This document shows positions 1-5,904 of a DNA stretch of 8,415 nt, in pieces; the first letter of the stretch is position 1; the number at the start of each line of letters is the position of its first letter. The stretch spans positions 1 through 8,415 of the forward strand of contig DGRN01000024.1 of NCBI GenBank assembly GCA_002391075.1, given 5' to 3'. Both the position numbers and the translations under genes were made by a program. Under the pieces are notes generated by a model. The model saw only the letters and a program-made list of their open reading frames with translations. It was not told the origin of the DNA and did not search any database. This DNA is from Candidatus Saccharibacteria bacterium UBA4387. Lineage in GTDB: Bacteria; Patescibacteriota; Saccharimonadia; Saccharimonadales; Saccharimonadaceae.

Positions 1-258
1 TACCGGAATACCACGACCGTTATCCACTACGCGGCAGCCGCCATCATTCAAAAGCGTAACCTCGACACGCGTCGCATAACCAGCAATCGCTTCATCGATA
101 GAGTTATCCGCAATCTCTTTCACAAGGTGGTGCAAACCATCATAGCCGGTTGAACCGATATACATGCCAGGACGCTTACGCACGTGCTCTAGGCCATCAA
201 GAACCTGAATATCCTTTGCGCCATAATCGTCAGCGCCGGATTTTTTAGCTTCAGCCAT
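1..258 (-). CDS. gyrB: DNA gyrase subunit B, N-terminal part (runs off the window)
   Basis: GyrB is the ATPase subunit of type II topoisomerase that introduces negative supercoils with GyrA. Only the first 86 codons are here, covering the start of the GHKL ATPase domain. Visible family signatures are VRKRPGMYIGSTG (residues 26-38), GLHHLVKEIADNSIDEA (41-57), with the likely catalytic Glu48 and Mg-binding Asn52, and DNGRGIPV (79-86), with the ATP-binding Asp79. The GLHHLV and IGSTG wording fits GyrB better than ParE, but ParE cannot be fully excluded from this fragment. The ATG at 258 is chosen because a purine-rich AAAAGGGAG Shine-Dalgarno stretch lies just upstream and the family usually starts 15-20 residues before the VLxGLExVR motif. 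It has its own promoter (305-333) and is insulated from the upstream ATPase gene by a terminator hairpin. Confidence 0.93.
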   Translation of the reverse strand, partial: MAEAKKSGADDYGAKDIQVLDGLEHVRKRPGMYIGSTGYDGLHHLVKEIADNSIDEAIAGYATRVEVTLLNDGGCRVVDNGRGIPV

Positions 259-304
259 ATCTCCCTTTTCCTACCTCTACTTTGCTATTAATATATACTA
301 TATA

Positions 305-333
305 ATTTTAGTATAACGACCCCATAAAATCAA
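305..333 (-). promoter_or_regulatory. Putative gyrB promoter (TTGATT-N17-TAAAAT)
   Basis: On the minus strand, a -35 box TTGATT (328-333) is followed by exactly 17 bases and a -10 box TAAAAT (305-310). This predicts a start near 298 and a leader of about 40 nt carrying the gyrB Shine-Dalgarno site. The -35 box overlaps the U-rich tail of the preceding terminator. An AT-rich dyad (TATACTA 294-300, TAGTATA 309-315) overlaps the -10 and could be an operator or simply AT-rich promoter DNA. Confidence 0.55.
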
Positions 334-362
334 GCGTAGCGCCCTTTTATCGAACGCTACGC
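334..362 (-). terminator. Intrinsic terminator between the ATPase gene and gyrB
   Basis: A perfect 8-bp inverted repeat, GCGTAGCG (334-341) and CGCTACGC (355-362), with a 13-nt loop. Read on the minus strand it is followed by TTGATTTTAT, suitable for ending the transcript of the 417-3746 gene. Read on the plus strand it is followed by ATTTTTT, so it may work both ways, though no plus-strand gene precedes it. Confidence 0.7.
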
Positions 363-416
363 ATTTTTTACTATTTTTCGGCCAAAAGCCGCTTCTAGCG
401 CATTTTAGAGGCCTTC

Positions 417-3400
417 TTATCGCCAACGCAGAGTCGCACCATTGTCATCATGTTGTATCTGCAAGCTATTATCCGAATTACTCACCTTATTTGCCGTCTG
501 AGGCGCCTGAGAGGCCGCAGGAGCGCTTTCCGCTCCAAAAGCCACTTCCTCACCGTTTTGGCGCGCATTATCGCTTACGCCTAAATCTGTGTGCTCGTGC
601 GTAATTTTCAGAGAACTCATGTCCGCACCTGCGTTTTCTGCCGCCGCAACGCTCCATACCATGCCAGCATCCACAGCCAGATATTCATCATCGTTTTCAC
701 TTGGCTGCGCTTCAGCCACCTCATTTGCAGAGGCTACCGGCGCACTCGCCTGCGCAACCGGCTCAACTTTCGGCGTCGCCGCAGCCATAGGCGCCGGTGC
801 AGCCTGAGCCACAACCTTCTCCGGAGCTGCCGACAGTACCGAAACTTGCTGCTCGACTGGAGCCGTTTGCACAGCAGGCGGCATCTGCATAGACGAAATC
901 GCCTCCGAAACAGCCGCAACATCCGCCGGCCCAGCAACATTTGCCACATTCGCAGCACCCGCCGCTGGTGCAGCTACCACTGGCGCAGCAGCTGCCGGTG
1001 CGGCCGCGACTACCGGCGCAACAGGAGCCGGCGCGACACTAGGCTTTGGCGCCGCCGCAACCGCCTCGGCTTTTTTCTCTGGAATCGGAGCCGGCGTTCT
1101 GCCAAGGTTCGCCTGGCGCGCCTTCTCTTTTGCCTTCGCTTCCATATCCGCCTTTTTATCCATCCAGGCATCAAGGAAATTCTTCTTCTCCTTCTTCGGA
1201 GCCGGCTTGCCCATCGCTATCGCTTCTTCTTCCTGCCTCTTCTCTTCCGCAGTCGGCTTCACACCAAGACGCTCCTCAATCTCCGCCTCAACCTCCGCAC
1301 GCGGACGACCAAAGCGCGACAAGGCATAGTCTTTCATCTTATGCATCAGCTCTTCACTCGATTCACCCAACGGCGGCAATAAATTCAACGTAAACGGCGA
1401 GGTTGGCAAACCGAACATCAACACCGTCGCCACTGCTTTATGATTCGGAATCTTATGCAAGTCTTCCGCGTTAAACACCGGCTGGAAAGCTTTCTGCATC
1501 AACTCTGCATCCGTCACACCAATACGGCCACAGATAATCGAGCCCACGTTACCAAGAATAGCCTCACGGATCTTATCTGTCAGCTGCGTCATAAACTGGT
1601 TCGCCAAAACCAGGTTCAATTTATACTTACGAGCCTCAGATAGAATCGACTCAAAGCTCTCCGTTGCGAAGTTCTGGAACTCATCCACAAACAGACAGAA
1701 ATCCACGCGCTGATCCTCTGGCGTATCCGCGCGGCTCATTGCCGCCGCCTGGAATTTCATCACGAAAATCATACCAAGCAACTTCGCGTTCAGCTCACCA
1801 GTCGTACCCTTCGACAGATTCACTAGCAAAATCTTTTTATTATCCATGATTTCGCGAATATTAAAGCCCGACTTTGGCTGACCCAAAATATTGCGCATCA
1901 TCTTGTTCGACAAGAACGGACCCCATTTCGAGACGAACCAGCTCGTCACCTCGCCGGCATCATTCGATTTTTGCGACTGCGGGAACTCTTTCGTCCAGTA
2001 GTCGTAAACCGTCTTATCCGTCACGTACGGCAACTTCTCCTTCACGAACTCCGGATCAATAAAACAGCGCGGAATATCAATAAATGTGCCACCTTTCGGA
2101 TCACTCATCAAAAGCAAGGCCGCATTACGGAACATGTGCTGCGCGCGCGGGCCAAAGATACCCTGGTTCCCCGGATCATAAAGACTAACCAGCATATTAA
2201 TACCTTCCTGCACGATAAAGTCTTTCTGGTCTTCGCGCTGGAATTCAAACATGTTCATACCGACCGGATTGTCCATATTTCCAGGCTCAAACACAATAAT
2301 ATCGTCCGCCCTCTCCTTCGGTACTTTACTTAAAAGCAGCTCAACCGCATCACCGTGCGGATCGATAAATGCAAAGCCACGCCCATCGCACATATCTTGA
2401 TACGCTAAGTTCGTGAGCAAAATAGATTTACCCATACCCGTAGCACCAATCACATAGGTATGACGCTGGCGATCTTTTGTACTCAGTCGAATAACTTTTT
2501 TCTCGCCCCTGAACTCATTTATACCCAGAACAATGCCTTCATCTGGTATTTTCGCCGGGCCATCAACCTGTTTCGTTGCCTGGCGTTCGACCTGACTCGT
2601 CGGAATATTCTTCTGGCTCGGCAAATGGAACACGCTCGCCAACTCTACGCTATTCAAAACCATACTCTTTCTCTCTGGCGGGAACAAACGCAACATATAA
2701 TTACGCGCCAAATCCTCCGCCTTCAAAAGCGCATCATAGCGAAAACCGTTATAGCCCTGCAAATCAAACTGCGAAAACACTGACACTACATTCGCCAACA
2801 AAGCCTCAGAACGTGGCTTCGAATCCGTACTCGCCAAAATCCTAATCAAAACCTCAAAGCCCGGATGCTTCGTCTTCTCTTCAATCTTCTGGATTTCCTC
2901 CTGCTGAAGATTCGTTAAAATTTTGTCTTCATTTTTCGTAGGATCACTTTTACTCGATTCCCCCGGCGGCTCCCACAAAGCCTTGACCGCATCACCAAAA
3001 ATTTCGCCAGCCTTAAACGCCGCATTACTCAAGCCACTAGCCACACCGGCACCGCCACTCGATTTTCCGTCTTTTATATTTTGTACTCGCTCGAGCGATT
3101 TATTTGTCCAACTACCATCCGTCGGTCTAATCATGATCTGAATCGCCAGACCATCACCCTTCTTCGCGGTCGACAAGGCATTAATCAAGCCCAAGCTCGC
3201 ATCACGCTTCGTATCCTCATAAGTCGCAATCGGATAAGTAAACTTCTGTTTCAACTGCAACTCACCGCCAGCCACGCCAGCAATCCCAACCGCTTTATTG
3301 AAGAAGTTTGGATCGTCAACTTTCTCCAACCTCGCCGATGGATACGCCGCCGTAATCGCCTGCTTCAAAGTCTCCGACAGCTCCGCCGGCACCACTGCGT

Positions 3401-3746
3401 AATATTTAATGAAGCCATCATGCGCCACAATCTCAAAACTAATGTGCCGCTGACCATACAATTTCCCAGAAAACCCTTTCTTCAGCGTCGAAGCAATAAT
3501 ATTGTACATGACCTGCGCCTCGGACAACTCCTCCGTCGTCACATCGCGGTCATCGCGCCCGCCGCCTTGAATATCATCTGTACTCGGCGGCAAATGAATC
3601 AGCATCGGCACCATCGTCAACGCGCGTTCACTATTTTTCTTCTCACGCATCGAGCCAGCATAAATCTTCCAAAGAATGAAAAATGCACCCGCAAAGCAAA
3701 CTATCGGTATCACAATCCTCAAAACCGCCGCTACTGCACCATCCAT
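417..3746 (-). CDS. Membrane-anchored VirD4/TraG-like (HerA/FtsK superfamily) ATPase with Ala/Pro-rich C-terminal tail
   Basis: A protein of 1109 residues. One N-terminal transmembrane helix (about 6-29) precedes a domain of about 280 residues that I do not recognise (about 70-350). The motor domain has Walker A GATGMGKS (434-441), the IDPHGD signature (461-466), Walker B CLFVDEF (684-690, Asp688/Glu689) and a LANQFMTQL segment (714-722) typical of VirD4/TraG coupling proteins. Known relatives pump DNA or protein through type IV secretion or conjugation channels at the inner membrane; here that role is inferred. Residues 800-890 are charged and helical, 893-1013 are Ala/Pro/Val-rich low complexity, and 1014-1109 form an acidic tail. 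The ATG at 3746 follows a GGGTGAG Shine-Dalgarno-like site. The gap to the upstream Met-rich gene is 25 bp, so they are probably co-transcribed. No relaxase or VirB4-like gene is visible, so a chromosomal transport or DNA-handling function is as likely as conjugation. Confidence 0.88.
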   Translation of the reverse strand: MDGAVAAVLRIVIPIVCFAGAFFILWKIYAGSMREKKNSERALTMVPMLIHLPPSTDDIQGGGRDDRDVTTEELSEAQVMYNIIASTLKKGFSGKLYGQRHISFEIVAHDGFIKYYAVVPAELSETLKQAITAAYPSARLEKVDDPNFFNKAVGIAGVAGGELQLKQKFTYPIATYEDTKRDASLGLINALSTAKKGDGLAIQIMIRPTDGSWTNKSLERVQNIKDGKSSGGAGVASGLSNAAFKAGEIFGDAVKALWEPPGESSKSDPTKNEDKILTNLQQEEIQKIEEKTKHPGFEVLIRILASTDSKPRSEALLANVVSVFSQFDLQGYNGFRYDALLKAEDLARNYMLRLFPPERKSMVLNSVELASVFHLPSQKNIPTSQVERQATKQVDGPAKIPDEGIVLGINEFRGEKKVIRLSTKDRQRHTYVIGATGMGKSILLTNLAYQDMCDGRGFAFIDPHGDAVELLLSKVPKERADDIIVFEPGNMDNPVGMNMFEFQREDQKDFIVQEGINMLVSLYDPGNQGIFGPRAQHMFRNAALLLMSDPKGGTFIDIPRCFIDPEFVKEKLPYVTDKTVYDYWTKEFPQSQKSNDAGEVTSWFVSKWGPFLSNKMMRNILGQPKSGFNIREIMDNKKILLVNLSKGTTGELNAKLLGMIFVMKFQAAAMSRADTPEDQRVDFCLFVDEFQNFATESFESILSEARKYKLNLVLANQFMTQLTDKIREAILGNVGSIICGRIGVTDAELMQKAFQPVFNAEDLHKIPNHKAVATVLMFGLPTSPFTLNLLPPLGESSEELMHKMKDYALSRFGRPRAEVEAEIEERLGVKPTAEEKRQEEEAIAMGKPAPKKEKKNFLDAWMDKKADMEAKAKEKARQANLGRTPAPIPEKKAEAVAAAPKPSVAPAPVAPVVAAAPAAAAPVVAAPAAGAANVANVAGPADVAAVSEAISSMQMPPAVQTAPVEQQVSVLSAAPEKVVAQAAPAPMAAATPKVEPVAQASAPVASANEVAEAQPSENDDEYLAVDAGMVWSVAAAENAGADMSSLKITHEHTDLGVSDNARQNGEEVAFGAESAPAASQAPQTANKVSNSDNSLQIQHDDNGATLRWR

Positions 3747-3771
3747 TTTCTCACCCTTTTATTATTCGCCT

Positions 3772-4425
3772 CTATATAATTTTACTTATATCTTCCGTCT
3801 TCTCTTCTTCTGGATACAAATTCTTTTGGTAAACTTTCCGCGCACGATCCAGAAATTCAAGCGACTCGCCCGGCTTCTGCGCATTTATTCGAGACATAAC
3901 TCTTTTCACGAAGCCATAATTTTCGGTTTCAGGCTTCAAATGCGATTTTTTCGCAATTTCATCTACGGCCGCTTCTAGTTCATTTTTTTCTTCAGGCGCA
4001 TTACTTTTTTGTTCTTTATTCGCCTTACTAAACTGTTCTAACTCTTTCGCAATCGGCGACTCCGTTACCGGTGCATCAATGTCAATATTTTCATCTGCTT
4101 CTGCGTTAGTAGACGCCTCACCATTATTTACGCTCGCGCGCAACTCACTCAACGAAGGCTCCTCTGGTGCCTGTCCTGCGGTTCCCATTGTCGCTTCGGC
4201 CGTTTTCAGTGTCGCATCTCCGTTAACTGTAATGCCGTTCTGCTCCATCACATTGTTGCCCTGCATCCGCATCAAATTATTCTGCATCATCTGCATTTGC
4301 CGCATCATCTCCATCTGCATCTTCTGCATCTGTTCAGGAGTCATCTGTTTGTTCGGGTCAAAATTAAACTGCTCAAAATTCTGCATGCCACCACCAGTTA
4401 CACCGCCAGCACCCGTATTATTCAT
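3772..4425 (-). CDS. Hypothetical Met/Gln-rich protein upstream of the VirD4-like ATPase
   Basis: I recognise no family. Counted from the in-frame ATG at 4431 the product has 219 residues. The ATG at 4425, two codons later, is preferred (217 residues) because an extended -10 ends seven bases before it and no Shine-Dalgarno site exists for either ATG. Numbered from 4431, there is a Gly-rich start (7-15), a Met/Gln-rich helical stretch (30-62, 12 Met in 33 residues) probably forming an amphipathic helix or coiled coil, an acidic Ala/Glu linker (about 75-155), and a more ordinary folded-looking segment (160-212) with NYGFVKRVMSRI and LEFLDRARKVYQKN. There is no signal peptide or membrane helix. 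A third ATG at 4386 has a GGTGGTGG stretch upstream and is an alternative start. Stop TAG at 3772-3774. The position suggests an accessory or adaptor for the ATPase, which is inference only. Confidence 0.8.
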   Translation of the reverse strand: MNNTGAGGVTGGGMQNFEQFNFDPNKQMTPEQMQKMQMEMMRQMQMMQNNLMRMQGNNVMEQNGITVNGDATLKTAEATMGTAGQAPEEPSLSELRASVNNGEASTNAEADENIDIDAPVTESPIAKELEQFSKANKEQKSNAPEEKNELEAAVDEIAKKSHLKPETENYGFVKRVMSRINAQKPGESLEFLDRARKVYQKNLYPEEEKTEDISKII

Positions 4426-4432
4426 AAGCATT

Positions 4433-4441
4433 ATTATATCA
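4433..4441 (-). promoter_or_regulatory. Extended -10 promoter of the Met-rich gene
   Basis: The minus strand reads TGATATAAT, a perfect extended -10 (TGnTATAAT), with no good -35 box at 17 bp. The usual start distance falls on the A of the ATG at 4425, implying a leaderless mRNA. The TGA of this element is also the stop codon of the upstream membrane-protein gene. Confidence 0.6.
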
Positions 4442-4804
4442 CACCGCGTTTCTGGACACTAGAAAACACAGCACAATTTCAAGCGCCGCCACCAGCACTA
4501 ATTCCACCCACGTTACCCCTCCAAACGATCCGCAAACCAACAAAACCACCGGCGCCAAAGCCAAAATCAAGCCATAATAATACGCCTTCTTCGATTCATT
4601 TCCCGCCTTTGCTTTATTAATTTTCCCGCGAACGGAAAAAAATAGCCTGCAGCACGAAACTGCAAGCCCTACAAAAACAAAGTACAATAATCCGAAGAAT
4701 ATCAGAATACCAAGCGGCCCAATTTCGCTCGGTGAAATAAAGAACATCATTGCCAGCATACAAGCAAAGGAAATCAAACTCCACAGCAACAATAACTTAT
4801 TCAT
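4439..4804 (-). CDS. Small four-helix integral membrane protein, function unknown
   Basis: A protein of 121 residues with no family I recognise. Four hydrophobic segments are visible at about 4-23, 28-51, 76-95 and 98-117, joined by a positively charged loop (53-74, with RGKINKAKAGNESKK), which by the positive-inside rule would be cytoplasmic and place both termini in the cytoplasm too. The frame stays open upstream to a TTG at 4882, but the ATG at 4804 is chosen because the peptide becomes hydrophobic right there and a perfect extended -10 ends six bases before it, as expected for a leaderless mRNA. The next gene begins within 15 bp of its stop codon, so it probably heads an operon with the Met-rich protein and the VirD4-like ATPase and may be a membrane partner of that ATPase. 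Confidence 0.72.
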   Translation of the reverse strand: MNKLLLLWSLISFACMLAMMFFISPSEIGPLGILIFFGLLYFVFVGLAVSCCRLFFSVRGKINKAKAGNESKKAYYYGLILALAPVVLLVCGSFGGVTWVELVLVAALEIVLCFLVSRNAV

Positions 4805-4810
4805 GAGCAA

Positions 4811-4819
4811 ATTATACCA
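4811..4819 (-). promoter_or_regulatory. Extended -10 promoter of the membrane-protein gene
   Basis: The minus strand reads TGGTATAAT, a perfect TGnTATAAT element, and then exactly six bases before the ATG at 4804. Transcription would start at the A of the ATG. No convincing -35 box is seen at 16-18 bp, which an extended -10 can tolerate. Confidence 0.65.
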
Positions 4820-4884
4820 CAAAAGCACTACCACAATCGGCCTTTGCAGCGCTCTGCTCTGCGCGCGAAAAATACTGAACAAGC

Positions 4885-5124
4885 GGCCCGCTACGTTGCA
4901 GCTGCGAGACTACAAAATCCATAGCGTTCACTTAACGCTAACCGCGAATGACTCGCGCAATCTTCTCGCACCGACGCAGCAAATCATCGCTAAAATTAGC
5001 CCTGTTGCCCACTTTGCAACATCATGCCAGACCACCCTGCCTAGCACAAAGTTCCAAACGTCCAAAATATGTATCGTCGAAGGTCTCGACCGAACAAGAT
5101 TACTCTTCACTTCACTGACACTTG
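4885..5124 (-). other. Non-coding stretch with a cluster of small hairpins
   Basis: No supported gene lies here. Perfect inverted repeats follow one another: TAGCGTT/AACGCTA (4922-4928 with 4934-4940), CGCGA/TCGCG (4943-4947 with 4953-4957), GCTAA/TTAGC (around 4989-5000), GTTGC/GCAAC (5004-5008 with 5016-5020), and GTCGA/TCGAC (around 5076-5090). A TGCGAG...CTCGCA pair encloses the first two, giving a branched fold. On the minus strand the first hairpin is followed by TGGATTTTGT, a weak possible terminator. It could be the 3' part of the RNA starting near 5470, a separate RNA, or the structured leader of the membrane-protein operon. Confidence 0.35.
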
Positions 5125-5470
5125 GAGCAGAGACGGATTAGGCTTACCTGGCAAATATATATATTACTTATAGCCACAAGCTTTAGAATCCGCCTTGCTC
5201 TGATTGACCGCCTCTCGTATAGAGAGGCATAGCCCTTGCAAGCTTTTGCGCTCATCTGTTTTTGGGTATCAATGTGCTATTTGCGTCAAAATACTTACGC
5301 GCTCTACGCTCTCCTCTCCTTCTTTCGTTGGATCGGTTTTGGCGGAGCTTAGGTAACTCCTAGGTGTAATTTATGGCTAGAAATTACCTATTACTACGCC
5401 AAAATACACTTATTTCTCTAAACTAATAACTCTGTTTGTTTTTGTGCTGTTTGTTTTTGTGATTAAGCAC
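5125..5470 (-). ncRNA. Candidate structured non-coding RNA of unknown family
   Basis: A strong promoter points into this stretch, which has no credible ORF. Predicted start at 5470 coincides with a 5' hairpin (GTGCT 5470-5466 with AGCAC 5448-5444). Next is an A-rich duplicated spacer, then a three-way junction closed by TTTTGGCG/CGCCAAAA (5397-5404 with 5337-5344) that holds a 10-bp stem (5381-5390 with 5361-5372, two-base bulge) and a 6-bp stem. A perfect 7-bp hairpin lies at 5210-5228, and a 14-bp helix with one bulge pairs 5187-5200 with 5125-5139. Two helices contain T-G pairs on this strand that become A-C mismatches on the other, which supports minus-strand transcription. I found no RNase P, SRP, 6S or riboswitch core motif. 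The 3' end is unknown and may reach about 4910. Confidence 0.45.
5432..5461. repeat. Perfect tandem duplication of a 15-mer
   Basis: CTGTTTGTTTTTGTG occurs at 5432-5446 and again at 5447-5461 with no mismatch. Read on the minus strand it gives two A/C-rich CACAAAAACAAACAG copies in the first 40 nt of the candidate RNA, where they would be single-stranded. Confidence 0.9.
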
Positions 5471-5476
5471 ATTTTC

Positions 5477-5505
5477 ACTATAGCAAACATAAGCAATTTT
5501 GTCAA
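5477..5505 (-). promoter_or_regulatory. Near-consensus promoter (TTGACA-N17-TATAGT) of the candidate RNA
   Basis: On the minus strand: TTGACA (5500-5505), exactly 17 bases, then TATAGT (5477-5482) preceded by TGC, so it is also an extended -10. The predicted start is at 5470-5471. This is one of the two best promoters in the window and points into DNA without a protein gene. Confidence 0.8.
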
Positions 5506-5527
5506 TAATTGTTTTGTTCAATAATGT

Positions 5528-5597
5528 TGTATTTTTTACCACATAAGCCAAAATAACAGGGGTAACATCACAAACACATTAGCATGTATTTTTTACA
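5528..5597. promoter_or_regulatory. Two TGTA-N5-TACA-like boxes upstream of the left-facing promoter
   Basis: TGTA-TTTTT-TACC lies at 5528-5540 and TGTA-TTTTT-TACA at 5585-5597. Both share TGTATTTTTTAC, and the second is a perfect interrupted palindrome. The first sits 22 bp upstream of the -35 box of the minus-strand promoter. Binding by a dimeric regulator is inference. Confidence 0.35.
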
Positions 5598-5811
5598 ACA
5601 CACATTGTGCAAAAGTTTCGTAGCCCTACTCCACCCCTATAAAGCTCTTAGGCGCCTATGATATTTTTCGTACCCACGCATTTTTCGTCAAAATATTGCA
5701 CACGATCGACGCAAAATCTCACAAAAACCAATCGCGCACATCCAGCCAAAATCGCCCCAAAATCCGCATTTTTCGTATTCAATTTTTTGGACACTTTTTT
5801 GATAATTTTAG

Positions 5812-5858
5812 TGTACTTTTTTACTTGCCACCCCTGTAAAACTGATGTAAATATTACA
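5812..5858. promoter_or_regulatory. TGTA boxes immediately upstream of the right-facing promoter
   Basis: TGTAAATATTACA (5846-5858) is a perfect 13-bp interrupted palindrome with TGTA-N5-TACA spacing and ends 11 bp before the -35 box. A TGTAAA half-site (5835-5840) sits exactly 11 bp, about one helical turn, before it. A degenerate TGTA-N6-TACT copy lies at 5812-5825. The layout resembles an operator or activator site. Confidence 0.4.
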
Positions 5859-5869
5859 ACAAAAATCTA

Positions 5870-5898
5870 TTGACATTAGCTTTTTGAGTCGCTATTAT
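5870..5898 (+). promoter_or_regulatory. Near-consensus promoter (TTGACA-N17-TATTAT) of a small RNA
   Basis: TTGACA at 5870-5875, exactly 17 bases, then TATTAT at 5893-5898. The predicted start is about 5905. Only about 120 bases separate it from strong terminators and no ORF intervenes, which suggests a small RNA gene. Confidence 0.8.
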
Positions 5899-5904
5899 AA
5901 AAGT

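Larger units (their letters stand above)
5506..5869. other. Regulatory-looking spacer between two divergent RNA promoters
   Basis: An AT-rich stretch of 364 bp lying between the left-facing promoter (5477-5505) and the right-facing promoter (5870-5898). I see no believable gene. Besides the TGTA boxes listed separately, it contains CCACCCCTRTAAA at 5631-5643 and 5828-5840 (with an inverted ACAGGGGT core near 5557), CGCATTTTTCGT at 5677-5688 and 5765-5776, and the palindrome TAGGCGCCTA at 5649-5658. Confidence 0.5.

Noticed and set aside
591..1382. Long plus-strand ORF of 263 codons opposite the ATPase tail
   Set aside because: Arg/His-rich shadow of the Ala/Pro-rich reading frame on the other strand.
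4928..5110. Minus-strand ORF of 60 codons with a hydrophobic segment
   Set aside because: Only a GTG start without ribosome binding site, and it lies in the hairpin-rich stretch. A tiny membrane peptide cannot be excluded but is not supported.
4803..5141. Plus-strand ORF of 112 codons
   Set aside because: No recognisable motif, no Shine-Dalgarno site, starts antisense to the membrane-protein ATG and runs across the hairpin cluster; amino-acid make-up looks random.
5432..5461. CRISPR array
   Set aside because: Only two adjacent 15-base copies without spacers and no cas genes.
5120..5480. RNase P RNA, SRP RNA or 6S RNA
   Set aside because: The size would fit RNase P, but the GAGGAAAGUCC core, the SRP GGAAGCAGCC loop and the 6S long-hairpin layout are not found on either strand.
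5658..5873. Plus-strand ORF of 71 codons
   Set aside because: Low-complexity AT-driven frame overlapping repeated boxes and the -35 of the small-RNA promoter; no ribosome binding site.
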